Notes: generated by a model not told the origin, from the letters alone. DNA of 64,000 nucleotides from WHSW01 sp963842795 (GCA_963842795.1 CAWJHV010000015.1:310001-374000); one strand, 5' to 3'. Shown: positions 25,828 to 34,885, numbered from the stretch's first letter. Program-made: numbers and translations.

Positions 25828-26592
25828 ATGCAGACCGAAGGAGCGATCGCGCTCGTCGCCGGCGGCGCCTCGGGCCTGGGCGAGGCGAGCGCCCGACGCC
25901 TGCACGCCGACGGCGCGACGGTCGTGATCTGCGACATGAACGCCGAGAAGGGCGAGGCGCTGGCGGCCGAGCTCGGCGAGCGCGCGAGCTTCGTCGAGGC
26001 GAACGTGCTCGAGCCCGAGCAGGTGCAGGCGGCGGTCGACGCGGCGACCGGCGCCGGCGAGCTGCGGATCTCGATCTGCTGCGCGGGGATCGGCTGGGCG
26101 CAGCGCACGGTCTCGAAGCAGGGGCCGCACGACCTCGAGATCTTCTCCAACGTGATCAAGGTCAACCTGATCGGCACCTTCAACGTCCTGCGGCTCGCCG
26201 CCACGGCGATGGCCGGCAACGAGCCCGACGAGGGCGGAGAGCGCGGCGTCTGCGTCAACACCGCCTCGATCGCGGCATTCGACGGCCAGATCGGGCAGGT
26301 CGCCTACTCGGCTTCGAAGGGCGGGATCGTCGGGCTGACGCTGCCCGCGGCTCGCGATCTCGCCGGGCGCGGGGTGCGCGTGGTGACGATCGCGCCCGGC
26401 CTCTTCGACACGCCCCTGCTCGCGGCGCTGCCGGAGGAGCAGCGCCAGGCACTCGGCGCCGGGATCCCGTTCCCGTCGAGGCTCGGGCTACCGTCCGAGT
26501 ACGCGGACCTGGTCGGCGCGATCGTCGCCAACCCGATGCTCAACGGGGAGACGATCCGCCTCGATGGGGCGCTGCGGATGCCGCCGCGGTGA
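25828..26592 (+). CDS. Short-chain dehydrogenase, HSD10-like 3-hydroxyacyl-CoA dehydrogenase
   Basis: 254 residues. TEGAIALVAGGASGLGEASA is the NAD-binding opening, and the active site has Ser in NTASIAAFDGQIGQ and Y-x-x-x-K in AYSASKGG. GTFNVLRLAA, PGLFDTPLLAALPEE and NPMLNGETIRLDGALRMPP follow human HSD17B10 (3-hydroxy-2-methylbutyryl-CoA dehydrogenase) very closely. The likely role is NAD-dependent oxidation of short 3-hydroxyacyl-CoAs in fatty acid or isoleucine breakdown. ATG 25828 starts the domain; an upstream in-frame ATG at 25741 would overlap the egtB start region and add unconserved sequence. Confidence 0.9.
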   Translation: MQTEGAIALVAGGASGLGEASARRLHADGATVVICDMNAEKGEALAAELGERASFVEANVLEPEQVQAAVDAATGAGELRISICCAGIGWAQRTVSKQGPHDLEIFSNVIKVNLIGTFNVLRLAATAMAGNEPDEGGERGVCVNTASIAAFDGQIGQVAYSASKGGIVGLTLPAARDLAGRGVRVVTIAPGLFDTPLLAALPEEQRQALGAGIPFPSRLGLPSEYADLVGAIVANPMLNGETIRLDGALRMPPR

Positions 26593-26602
26593 AGCTCGGC
26601 CG

Positions 26603-27580
26603 CTAGCTGATCACGAACCAGCCGACCTTCACGTTCCTGGTCGTGTCGGCGGTGAGGTTCACCTCGAAGCTGTCCGCCGCGGAGTCCTTGATCACGTGAG
26701 CCAGCGTCGTCGTGCCCCCGGGATCGGTCATCAGCGTGCACAGGATCACGGCGCTCGGGGTGATGTCGAACCCCGGACTCACCACGACCGAGCTGTCGCC
26801 CGCGGGAATCGTCGCGATCCCCGAGCTCGTCAGGAACTCGACCGGGCCGTCGACCTCCAGGGCGACCGCGCCGCCGGACCCCGCGAAGACGCCGCCGACC
26901 GCGCCGGCCCGCAACGCCTCGCCGAGCACGCCGGCCCCTCCGCTCGCGCCGGTCGCAAGCCCGGCCACTCCGAACCCGGAGGGACTGTTGGTCTCGCCGC
27001 GGACGCCCATCCCGGGACCGGTGGTCGCCACGGAGACACCCTTGACCCCTTCGCCCACGGGACTGTTCGTCTGCCCGAACACCCCGACCGCATCTCCCGA
27101 GGTGGCGAGATTCTCGCCGCGGACCCCAATGCCGTTTGGCGCGACGCTGCGGCCGGCGACTCCCCTCGGGGCCCCAGTTGTCGAGGTCGCGTTGGCGAAG
27201 ACCGCGGTCGCGTTGGCGCCGGGGACGAAGCCCGTGACGCCGTTGCCATTCGCTCCGTTGCTCTGACCGAGGACGCCGGTGACGCCGACGCCGGTGACGC
27301 CGCGGCTGCTCGTCCCGTTGGCCTGCGCGAAAACCCCGGACTTGGTCGTCCCGCCTCCGGTCGAGATCGCCCGGATCGACGTGGCGCCGTTGCAGGTCAC
27401 CGTCGTCGAGTCGGTGGTGGGGTTGTTGACGTTCTTGTGCACCGCGTCCGGGTCGCTGTTCTGACCGGCCTCGGCGCGCTCCGGGCGGCCCGCGGCGACT
27501 CCCAGGACCCCCGCGAGACCCCCGAGTGCACCGGCTACCAGTCCCCGCCTCGTCCGCGATTCATTCATGCTGAGCGCCAT
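26603..27580 (-). CDS. Tat-exported Gly/Val-rich repeat protein of unknown function
   Basis: 325 residues. A twin-arginine signal (NESRTRRGLVAGALGGLAGV, ending near AERAEA) suggests Tat export. Residues about 85-240 are short repeats built on G-V-x-G (for example GVTGVGVTGVLGQSN and GVKGVSVATTGPGMGVRGET). Such repeats suggest a beta-solenoid or needle-like fold, resembling tail-spike or collagen-like surface proteins. A compact C-terminal domain (about 245-325) ends KVGWFVIS. The ATG at 27580 has GGAGG seven bases upstream; ATG 27568 is also possible. It is convergent with the HSD10-like gene. Confidence 0.75.
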   Translation of the reverse strand: MALSMNESRTRRGLVAGALGGLAGVLGVAAGRPERAEAGQNSDPDAVHKNVNNPTTDSTTVTCNGATSIRAISTGGGTTKSGVFAQANGTSSRGVTGVGVTGVLGQSNGANGNGVTGFVPGANATAVFANATSTTGAPRGVAGRSVAPNGIGVRGENLATSGDAVGVFGQTNSPVGEGVKGVSVATTGPGMGVRGETNSPSGFGVAGLATGASGGAGVLGEALRAGAVGGVFAGSGGAVALEVDGPVEFLTSSGIATIPAGDSSVVVSPGFDITPSAVILCTLMTDPGGTTTLAHVIKDSAADSFEVNLTADTTRNVKVGWFVIS

Positions 27581-27725
27581 CGGCAAACCTCCATGTCTCC
27601 GAGCGGCCGCGATGGCCGCACCATCGAGACGATCCTAACCCGCCCTCAATGACCCGACCCCGACATCCGATCCGCCCGCGGCGCGCTGCGGGTGCCGGTC
27701 CGCTCGGCGGGTAGTCCGGTCGCCA

Positions 27726-28148
27726 ATGCAACTCGGGTTCCTGCTCCTCACGGACCACAGCGAGGTCCTCAACGGCAAGGTGTACGCGATGGGCGGCGGG
27801 TGGAACATGCTCCACTTCCCCGAGCTCCCGGTCGAGCACGGGTTCGGCATCGCCTTCGGCCTCGACGTTCCCTGGGAGGAGAACAACATGCGGCACGAGC
27901 TGCGGCTCGAGATCGAGGATCCCGACGGTGCCCGGCTCGGCGACGAGTTCTCGTTCGAGTTCGAGACCGGCCGCCCGCCGGGGCTCGTGCCGGGCCAGGA
28001 CCAGCGAATCGTGCTCTCGCTCGAGGCGCGGCTCGAGCTCGCCACGCCAGGCCCACACGCGGTGGTGATAACCGTCGGCGGACAGGAGATCGGCCGCAGC
28101 CGCTTCTACGTGCTCGAGTTGCCGGCGGCGGCCTCGCCGCCCACCTGA
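27726..28148 (+). CDS. Conserved small protein, possibly DUF6941-like
   Basis: 140-residue soluble protein: MQLGFLLLTDHSEVLNGKVY, then MGGGWNMLHFPELPVEHGF, followed by a predicted beta-sandwich (HELRLEIEDPDG, RIVLSLEARLELATPG, HAVVITVGGQEIGRSRFYV). The opening resembles actinobacterial proteins that I recall as DUF6941, but I am not certain. It may be a modified C2/immunoglobulin-like fold. Function unknown. It is upstream of an MFS gene by 59 bases in the same direction, and divergent from the Tat-exported repeat protein. Confidence 0.7.
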   Translation: MQLGFLLLTDHSEVLNGKVYAMGGGWNMLHFPELPVEHGFGIAFGLDVPWEENNMRHELRLEIEDPDGARLGDEFSFEFETGRPPGLVPGQDQRIVLSLEARLELATPGPHAVVITVGGQEIGRSRFYVLELPAAASPPT

Positions 28149-28207
28149 CAGGGTCGATCGACTCACGTTCGGGGCGCGGCCGGCGATTCGCTTAGCTGCG
28201 AGGACCC

Positions 28208-29488
28208 ATGACCCGGCTCCGAGACCTGAGCGCGGTGCTCCGCCACCGCGACTTCCGCCTCCTGTGGACGGCGCAGTCGCTGAGCGTGCTCGGCGACCAG
28301 ATCGTCACCGTCGCCCTGGCGCTGTTCGTCACCGAGCTCACCGGGAGCGTCACCGACCTCGGCCTCGTGCTCGCCGCCCACACGTTGCCCCTGGTGGGGT
28401 TCATCCTCATCGGTGGCGTCTGGGCCGACCGCCTCCCCCGCCACCGCGTCATCGTCGTCACCGACCTCGCCCGCTTTGCCCTGCACGCGCTGCTCGCGAT
28501 CCTGATCTTCGCCGGCGACGTGCAGATCTGGCAGGTGATCGTGATCGAGGCCGTGTTCGGGAGCGCGGAGGCGTTCTTCCGTCCGGCGGCCGCGGCGCTG
28601 TTGCCGCAGACGGTCCCCGAGGCCGAGATCCAGGAGGCGAACGCGCTGACCACGATGTCGAACAACGTCGGCGAGTTCGTCGGCCCGGCCGTGGCCACGC
28701 TGCTCGTGCTCGGGGTCGGCGCCGGCGCCGCCTTCGCGCTCGACGCGCTGACGTTCGTGGTCAGCGCGGCGCTGATCGTCCGCCTGCGCCCGCGCCGGCG
28801 CGGCGCCGAGGAGCCGGCGGCCCCGCGGCAGGACTGGCGGGCGGAGCTTCGCGACGGCTATCGCGAGGTGCGGTCGCGCACCTGGGTCTGGGCGACCCTG
28901 CTCTCGTTCTGCGTCGCGGTGTTCATCGGGCTCGCGCCCTGGTACGTGCTCGGCCCGGCGATCGCCAGCGAGCAGTACGGCACCATCGCCGTCTACGGCG
29001 CGGCCGCCGCGGTGCTCGGCGCCGGGACGATCATCGGCTCGCTGATCGGGATCCGCTGGCGCCCGCGCTACCCGATGCGGTTGGCGATGATCTGCGTCCT
29101 CGCGCTGCCGCTGGCGCAGATCGTCTACGCCGCCGGGATCACCCCGGCGATCATGTACCCGGCGAGCCTCATCGCAGGCGTCGGCCTGGCGCTGTTCGAC
29201 GTCTGGTGGCTGACCGCCCTCGCCGAGCGCATCCCGCCGGACCGCCTCTCCCGGGTCACCTCGTACGACTACCTGGTCTCGCTCGGCCTCGTGCCGCTCG
29301 GGTTCCTGATCGCCGGGCCGCTGGCGGCGGAGTTCGGCGCCGTGACGATCTTCCTGATCGGCTCGGTCATCGCCTTCTTCGCGCTGCTCGCAGCCCTGCT
29401 GCCGCGGGAGACGAGGATGCTGGAGCGGCTCGGCGACGAGGAGCACCTCGAGGTGCTCGGCGAACCGCAGCCGGGCCTGCCGGGGTGA
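28208..29488 (+). CDS. MFS transporter, EntS/DHA3-like
   Basis: 426 residues with about 12 membrane segments. The opening LRHRDFRLLWTAQSLSVLGDQ and the loop GGVWADRLPRHRVIVVTDLARF are typical of the MFS_3 group (enterobactin exporter EntS, macrolide exporters). FRPAAAALLPQTVPEAEIQEAN is also characteristic. The protein is likely a proton-driven exporter of a small hydrophobic compound. No siderophore genes are nearby, so the substrate is unknown. Confidence 0.88.
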   Translation: MTRLRDLSAVLRHRDFRLLWTAQSLSVLGDQIVTVALALFVTELTGSVTDLGLVLAAHTLPLVGFILIGGVWADRLPRHRVIVVTDLARFALHALLAILIFAGDVQIWQVIVIEAVFGSAEAFFRPAAAALLPQTVPEAEIQEANALTTMSNNVGEFVGPAVATLLVLGVGAGAAFALDALTFVVSAALIVRLRPRRRGAEEPAAPRQDWRAELRDGYREVRSRTWVWATLLSFCVAVFIGLAPWYVLGPAIASEQYGTIAVYGAAAAVLGAGTIIGSLIGIRWRPRYPMRLAMICVLALPLAQIVYAAGITPAIMYPASLIAGVGLALFDVWWLTALAERIPPDRLSRVTSYDYLVSLGLVPLGFLIAGPLAAEFGAVTIFLIGSVIAFFALLAALLPRETRMLERLGDEEHLEVLGEPQPGLPG

Positions 29489-29517
29489 AGCGGCGGGTCC
29501 GGGAAGAGCATGTGCCG

Positions 29518-29556
29518 GCGAGCGCGGAGCTCTGTACCGGCGCGAGTGCGGAGCTC
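29518..29556. repeat. Short direct repeat
   Basis: GCGAGCGCGGAGCTC (29518-29532) and GCGAGTGCGGAGCTC (29542-29556) differ at one base. They lie between and just inside the convergent ends of the MFS and pilin-like genes. It may be part of a termination region; no clear role. Confidence 0.4.
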
Positions 29557-30442
29557 AGTCGGTCCCCATGTACTCGGGATCGGCCCACACACGCTTTTCC
29601 CACGGAGGCGTGATCGCGAACTCGGTGTCCGGGCCGGCCGCGGCGATCGGCTCCAGCGGCACGAGGCGAACCGCCTCGCCCGGGGTCCAGCGGTAGGGCT
29701 CGGCGTCGGACTCGCTCGCGTGGCCGGCGTGGCTGCCGCCGGAGATGAAGTAGCGGCCGCGGTCGGGGCCCCAGGCCGCGCGGTGGGTGACGCCGGCGTC
29801 GGAGAGCCAGTTGCCGGGCCCGCCCTCGTAGTTGTAGCCGTGGTGGGAGCTCGCCCGAGCGTCGGCCGCTGCGGCGCGCAGGCGCAGCTGCTCGGACTCC
29901 CAGTCGTCGTGGTGGAAGCCGTTGTCGCCGTAGATGCGGGTGTCGCTGCCCGGGTAGTAGGCCCAGTACTGGAGGTAGAGCGAGTCGGCGCGCTCGCCCG
30001 AGCAGTCGGGAGCCTCGGCCGCCGGCGGTTCCGCGGAACCGCGGCAGTCGACGGCGTGGGTGAAGAGGGTCACCGGCTCGCCCTCGAACGATGCGCGCAC
30101 CTCGCCGGATTCGGGGCCGAGCGAGCACGGGTCCTCGCGGCAGCTGCGGTAGTCGACCGGCAGGGCGCCCATGCCCGGCTCGTAGACGAGGTCGGGCGCG
30201 TGCGCGGAGACCTTTGCCGCGAGCTCCTCCCCGTACGCGCCGACCAGCGCCGACGCAACCGGCTCGCAGCCACCCGAGAGCTCGATCGCGCACACCAGCC
30301 GCGAGCCGATCGCGCGCGCCAGGGCGGCGCCGGGGAGGGCGATGCCTGCGAGCGCCGCCAGGGCGACCACCACCAGGGCGACGAGCGCGAGCAGGGCGAT
30401 CCACTCGACGGTTGCCTGGCCGCGCTCGCTTCGTAGTCGCAC
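29555..30442 (-). CDS. Pilin-like N-terminus fused to a Vps62-like domain
   Basis: 295 residues. The start RSERGQATVEWIALLALVAL resembles Flp/TadE prepilins, with a Gly cleavage site before a Glu-containing hydrophobic helix. Residues 60-150 carry several Cys. The C-terminal domain contains YLQYWAYYPGSDTR (155-168) and HHDDWESEQL (177-186), which resemble the YW.YYP...H..DWE pattern of Vps62/DUF946-like proteins. The combination would place this domain on the cell surface or in a pilus. No tad genes are nearby. Function unknown. Confidence 0.68.
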   Translation of the reverse strand: MRLRSERGQATVEWIALLALVALVVVALAALAGIALPGAALARAIGSRLVCAIELSGGCEPVASALVGAYGEELAAKVSAHAPDLVYEPGMGALPVDYRSCREDPCSLGPESGEVRASFEGEPVTLFTHAVDCRGSAEPPAAEAPDCSGERADSLYLQYWAYYPGSDTRIYGDNGFHHDDWESEQLRLRAAAADARASSHHGYNYEGGPGNWLSDAGVTHRAAWGPDRGRYFISGGSHAGHASESDAEPYRWTPGEAVRLVPLEPIAAAGPDTEFAITPPWEKRVWADPEYMGTD

Positions 30443-30502
30443 GCCTTGACGCTAGGCGTGGCGACGCGGCTCGTGGCGCGGCGATTGCGCCACGAGCGCG
30501 TC
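30440..30502. promoter_or_regulatory. Two tandem inverted repeats in a divergent gap
   Basis: CACGCCT (30440-30446) pairs with AGGCGTG (30454-30460). Next, GACGC-G-GCTCGTGGCGC (30463-30479) pairs with GCGCCACGAGC-GCGTC (30487-30502), giving 16 bp with one bulged G. They fill the gap between divergent starts (30442 minus, 30528 plus). They could be operators, or a leader structure of the LapA-like gene. Confidence 0.5.
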
Positions 30503-30527
30503 GGGATCGAAGCGATACAGTCGCGCC

Positions 30528-30794
30528 GTGGCCGACCCCCGCGAGCCTCCCGTCCTCACCCGCAAGGAGGGGCGCGGGTGGCGCTTCTACCTGCTCGCGA
30601 CCGCGGGCGTGCTGCTGCTGATCCTGGTCGCCCAGAACCTCCAGCAGGTCGACCTCGACTTCCTCTTCATCCACACGCAGACGCCGCTGATCGTCGCCCT
30701 CCTGATCGCCGGCGGCCTCGGGGCCCTGATCGGCTGGGCGCTGCCGCACGTGCGCCGCAGCCGCCGGGTCGAGCGCGACTCGGAGCGCACCTAA
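30528..30794 (+). CDS. LapA-domain (DUF1049) membrane protein
   Basis: 88 residues with two membrane helices: WRFYLLATAGVLLLILVAQN and LIVALLIAGGLGALIGWALP, separated by LQQVDLDFLFIHTQTP. This is the full LapA/DUF1049 layout, with a basic cytoplasmic end (HVRRSRRVERDSERT). In proteobacteria LapA helps lipopolysaccharide assembly and its control; in this likely lipopolysaccharide-free group the role is unknown. GTG start at 30528. Confidence 0.85.
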   Translation: MADPREPPVLTRKEGRGWRFYLLATAGVLLLILVAQNLQQVDLDFLFIHTQTPLIVALLIAGGLGALIGWALPHVRRSRRVERDSERT

Positions 30795-31025
30795 GTCGGC
30801 GATCGCTACGTGCGGCGCCGGGCCGTCGGGCGTGTGGACCGCTCGGTCGCCGGGTGGGCGGCCGGGCGCTCGGGCTTTGCGGTGAACAGTCTCACCATCG
30901 CTCTGACCATGAGCGCGAGACTAGGTGCAGGGCTCGCGGAAGGCACCGGGTGATCGCCTAGTTGCTTGCGCTCGGCGGGGCGGGCTTGCGGCGCCGCTCG
31001 CGCTCTCCTAGGGTGTCGGGCAGGC

Positions 31026-33785
31026 GTGCTGGTCGGAAGGGAAGCCGAGCTCGACCGGATCGAGGCGTTGCTCGACGGCGCACGGTCCGGATGTGGCGGA
31101 TCGCTCGTCATCCGCGGGGAGCCCGGGATCGGCAAGACGGCGCTGCTCGCCGAGACGCGTGGGCGCGCTCGCCGGATGCTGGTGGCGACGGCCTCGGGCG
31201 TCGAGTCGGAGGCCCAGCTGCCGTTCGCGGCGCTGGGAGAGCTGGCCGCGCCGATGCTCAGCGGGCTCGCGGAGCTCCCCGAGCCACAGGCGACGGCGAT
31301 CTCCACGGCGCTCGCGCTCGCCCCGGGCGAGCGCGTGATCAACGAGCGCCTGGCGATGTTCGCCGGCTTCCTCGCGCTGATCCGGGTGACCGCCCGGGAA
31401 CGCCCGGTGCTGATCCTCGTCGACGACGCCCACTGGCTCGACCGCCCCTCAGCCGAGTGCCTCGGCTACGCGGCGAGACGCCTCGAGGATGTCGGCGCGG
31501 CGCTGCTGATGACCGCGCGGCCCGACGAGGCGGAGTCCCCGCTCGCCGCCGGCGTCGCCGAGGAGCTTCCGCTCGGCGGCCTCGACCGCGCGCACGCCCT
31601 CGCCCTGCTCTCGGCGGCGGAGCTTGCGGCGCCGGTCGCCGAGACGATGTTCGACCTCTCCCTCGGCAACCCGCTCGCCCTGATCGAGCTCCCGTCGATG
31701 CTCTCCGACGACCAGCGCCGGGGCATCGCCCCGATCGACCCGCCGCCCGCGCCGGGGGGAGCCCTGGGAGAAGCGCTGGAACGCCGGGTCGCGGCCGCCG
31801 GACCCGAAGCCGGGGCGATGCTGCTGGTGGCCGCCGCGTCGTCGGACCGGGCGCTGGTCCCGGTGATCGCCGCCTGCCGCGACCTCGGGATCGAAGACCA
31901 CGCCCTGGAGCGGTGCGAGTCCGCGGGCCTGCTCGACACCGACAACGAGGAGTTCAGGCTCGTCCATCCCCTGCTGCGCGGCGTCGTCTATGGCGGTGCC
32001 GCGCCGGCCGATCGCCGGCGCGCGCACCGGGCTCTCGCGGACCACGCCCCCGCGGATTCGCGGGCCTGGCATCTGGCCGCCGCCGCGATCGGGCCCGACG
32101 AGGCGGTCGCCACCGAGCTCGAGCGCACGGCTCAGCGCGCCGGCGGGCGCGGCGCGCACACGTCGGCGGCCGATGCGCTCGAGCGGGCCGCGCGGCTGAG
32201 CACCGACCCGACGGCCGCCTCCGGGAGGCTCTACGGCGCCGGGCTGGCGGCGGCGATGGCGGGCGCCTACGAGCGCGGGGCAACCCTGCTGGAGCGCGCC
32301 GCCGACACGGACGATCCGGCGATGCGGGTCCGAGCGCTTCACCTGCTCGGCATGGTCACTCTCAACGGCGGCATCCGCAACGGGATCGAGAACCACCGGA
32401 TGCTGACCGAGGAGGCCGTGCGGATCGCCCCGACCGACCCGGAGATGGCAGCCGTCCTTCACGCCGACGCCGGGGTGACGGCGACGGTGGTCGGCCTCTG
32501 CGACATGGTCCTCGCCTCGGCCGAGGCCTCGATCGCGAGCCTGCCCGACGACGCACCGGCGACGACCCGCTGCCGCGCGCATTCCATCCACGGCATGGGG
32601 CTGGCGCTCAAGGGCCGGACGTCGGAGGCGGCGCAGGAGCTCGACCGGGCCGGGGACCTGCTGGCGGAGGTCGAGCCCGTCTCGGCCGCGGCGCAGTCGA
32701 TCTCGTTCGCGCTCATGGGTCGGCTGTGCACCGGGGGCGAGGAGCGCCTGAGAGAGGAGACGCGCGGGCTGGCCGCGGTCGCCCGTGAGAGTCGCTCGCT
32801 CGGGATCCTGCCCTGGTTTCAGCTGCAGGCCGCGGACGCCGGCTACCGGCTCGGGGACTGGGACGAGGCCGAGCGCGAGGCCGAGGACGCGGTCGAGAAC
32901 GCGGATGTGTCGGGCCAGCTGGGCCCGCTCTCGATCGCGCTCATCGTCAGAGCCCGGATTCATGCTGCTCGCGGCCGCGAGCAGGCCGCCCGCGACGACG
33001 CCCATCGGGGCATCGAGATCGCCGACCCGGTCGGATTCGGCAGCCCCCGGCTGTGGTCCGCGGCCTGCATCGGTTTCCTCGAACTCGGCCTCGGGCACGC
33101 CGAGGAGGCGGCGGCGGAGCTCGAGCAGGCCGCGGCGCTCGCCGGGATGTCCGGGCTCGAGGATCCGGTGATCGTCCCCTGGGCGCCCGACCTGGTCGAG
33201 GCCCGCGTTCGCTGCGGGCGCGAGGCCGAAGCTGCCGAGCTGATGGCCGCGCTCGGCGAGCAGGCCGATCGCACCGACAACCCGTTGAGCCTGGCGCTCG
33301 CGGCGCGCTGCCGCGGCCTCGTCGCCGGCAAGGAGTTCGAGCCCGAGTTCGAGCGCGCGCTGGAGCTCCACCGCGATGCCGGCCTGCCGTTCGAGCGCGC
33401 CCGTACCCTGCATGCCTTCGGCTCCCGCCTGCACCGGGCGCGCCGCCGGGTGGCCGCCCGCGACCGCCTCCGCGAGGCGCTCGAGGTCTACGACGAGCTC
33501 GGCGCCTCGCCGTGGAGCGAGCAGGCGCGCGACGAGCTCCGAGCCGCCGGCGCGGTCGCCCGCCGCCGCTTCGGCGACCCCGACGAGCTCACCGCACAGG
33601 AGATCCGGGTGGCGCGGGCCGTCGCCCGCGGTCAGACCAACCGCGAGGTCGCCGCCGAGCTCTTCCTGAGCCCGAAGACGATCGACTTCCACCTCGGCCG
33701 CGTCTACCGCAAGCTCGACATCCACTCGCGCGCGGAGCTCGCGACGTTGGTCGCCGAGGGCCGCGTCGGCGACGGGCCCGGCTAG
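31026..33785 (+). CDS. LuxR-family regulator with AAA ATPase domain (LAL type)
   Basis: 919 residues. The N-terminal STAND/AAA ATPase starts LVGREAELDRIEALLD, with Walker A GEPGIGKTA at 31-39 and Walker B VLILVDDAHWLD. A long tetratricopeptide-like helical middle (about 330-820) follows. The C-terminal LuxR HTH is TAQEIRVARAVARGQTNREV, then AAELFLSPKTIDFHLGRVYRKL. Such large regulators respond to small ligands and activate nearby or distant operons. The GTG at 31026 is directly before the conserved start. It is convergent with the winged-helix gene (8 bases between stops), so its target is not evident. Confidence 0.9.
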   Translation: MLVGREAELDRIEALLDGARSGCGGSLVIRGEPGIGKTALLAETRGRARRMLVATASGVESEAQLPFAALGELAAPMLSGLAELPEPQATAISTALALAPGERVINERLAMFAGFLALIRVTARERPVLILVDDAHWLDRPSAECLGYAARRLEDVGAALLMTARPDEAESPLAAGVAEELPLGGLDRAHALALLSAAELAAPVAETMFDLSLGNPLALIELPSMLSDDQRRGIAPIDPPPAPGGALGEALERRVAAAGPEAGAMLLVAAASSDRALVPVIAACRDLGIEDHALERCESAGLLDTDNEEFRLVHPLLRGVVYGGAAPADRRRAHRALADHAPADSRAWHLAAAAIGPDEAVATELERTAQRAGGRGAHTSAADALERAARLSTDPTAASGRLYGAGLAAAMAGAYERGATLLERAADTDDPAMRVRALHLLGMVTLNGGIRNGIENHRMLTEEAVRIAPTDPEMAAVLHADAGVTATVVGLCDMVLASAEASIASLPDDAPATTRCRAHSIHGMGLALKGRTSEAAQELDRAGDLLAEVEPVSAAAQSISFALMGRLCTGGEERLREETRGLAAVARESRSLGILPWFQLQAADAGYRLGDWDEAEREAEDAVENADVSGQLGPLSIALIVRARIHAARGREQAARDDAHRGIEIADPVGFGSPRLWSAACIGFLELGLGHAEEAAAELEQAAALAGMSGLEDPVIVPWAPDLVEARVRCGREAEAAELMAALGEQADRTDNPLSLALAARCRGLVAGKEFEPEFERALELHRDAGLPFERARTLHAFGSRLHRARRRVAARDRLREALEVYDELGASPWSEQARDELRAAGAVARRRFGDPDELTAQEIRVARAVARGQTNREVAAELFLSPKTIDFHLGRVYRKLDIHSRAELATLVAEGRVGDGPG

Positions 33786-33793
33786 ACGCCCGC

Positions 33794-34885
33794 TCAGGAG
33801 ATCGCGAGCTCGAAGCCGTCGGCGCCGCGGAGCGTCGCGACCCGCGCGCACTCGCGCTCGAGCTGGTCGCGGTCGAGCGGCGCCAGACGCTCGACCTCGA
33901 TCGCGGCCCGGTCGCCACGGGCCCGCGCCTTCCAGGTCCCGGCGAGGGCGCCGTCGCGGAGCACCGCGCCGGGGCTGGCGACGGCGCGGAAGAGGCGCTT
34001 GCGAACCGCGGCGTCGGCGACGAGAGTCTCGCGGTCGGCCTGCTGCAGGTAGGGGTCCCGCGGCGGGATCAGCCGCGTCCCCGAGGCCTGCGGCGGCGAA
34101 TCGAGGCCCTTGCGGTCCCGATCTGCGATCCAGCCGCGGCCACCGCTCCACTCGACCTCGACGAGCTCGTCCGTGATCGCGTCCCAAAGCCTTCGGCCCT
34201 GGGCGGGCGCAAGGCCCGCCCACGCGGAAAAGCCCTTGACCTCGGCCGGGCCGTAGAAGCGCACGTAGGCGCGGGCGAGGTCGGCGCCTTTTCGCCGCCG
34301 GCCCGGCCGCCCGGCGCGGAAGCGCCGCTCGGAGTCCATCCGCATCCCGGCGGCGACTCCGGCGTAGCGCCAGAGCATCGGCGCGACATGGTGGCTCTTG
34401 CAGCCCTTGCACCACGGCAGGAGCTCGTCGCGCACCCGTTCTCGCAGCCCGTCGTGAAGCCCGGTGCGGTCGAGGGCGCGGCCGTGGGCGAGCGTCCCCC
34501 GGATCGCCTCGGCGACCTCGGCGAGCGCCTCGGTCGGCGCGATCCGGTGGCGCTCGAGGGAGCTCATCGCGCCGCGGCCGAGCTGGCGCCCGAGCTCCTC
34601 GTCGTCGCCGGAAATCGCGGTGCGGCCGTACAGCGAGAGGTCGTCGGGGGCGACGGCGTGGATCGCCGCCCGCAGGCTCGGGCCGAGGACGAGCTCGCCG
34701 CCGTCGATGGCCTCGGCGTAGCCCGCGCGGTCGACCTTTGTCGCCCGGGCGGCGAGCGCCAGGATCGCCGAGTCGCGCTGGAAGTCCGAGGCGGGGCAGG
34801 TGGCCGCGGCCGCGAGGTCGATCCGCCGGCGCCGGTCGAGCCCGTGCCGGGCGAGCCGGTGGGCGAGGACCTGGTCGGCGTTCAG
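33794..34885 (-). CDS. Winged-helix DNA-binding protein (HTH_42/AlkZ-like), probable CTG start
   Basis: 363 residues. LNADQVLAHRLARHGLDR opens the protein, LSLYGRTAISGDDEELGRQL lies in the middle, and the second half contains VRDELLPWCKGCKSHHVAPM and RFYGPAEVKGFSAWAGL. These are hallmarks of the winged-helix DNA-binding domain superfamily (HTH_42), to which the AlkZ/YcaQ DNA glycosylases belong. The AlkZ-type QxD/QxQ motif was not clearly seen. No ATG or GTG is near the conserved start. CTG at 34885 overlaps the pntB stop as CTGA, which suggests coupled translation. Confidence 0.8.
   Translation of the reverse strand: MNADQVLAHRLARHGLDRRRRIDLAAAATCPASDFQRDSAILALAARATKVDRAGYAEAIDGGELVLGPSLRAAIHAVAPDDLSLYGRTAISGDDEELGRQLGRGAMSSLERHRIAPTEALAEVAEAIRGTLAHGRALDRTGLHDGLRERVRDELLPWCKGCKSHHVAPMLWRYAGVAAGMRMDSERRFRAGRPGRRRKGADLARAYVRFYGPAEVKGFSAWAGLAPAQGRRLWDAITDELVEVEWSGGRGWIADRDRKGLDSPPQASGTRLIPPRDPYLQQADRETLVADAAVRKRLFRAVASPGAVLRDGALAGTWKARARGDRAAIEVERLAPLDRDQLERECARVATLRGADGFELAIS

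Noticed and set aside
31449..34415. Very long minus-strand open frame opposite the LuxR-type regulator
   Set aside because: It is antisense to a well-recognised gene, has no family features, and its composition (Arg, Gly, Ala, Pro) is what the opposite strand of a GC-rich gene gives.
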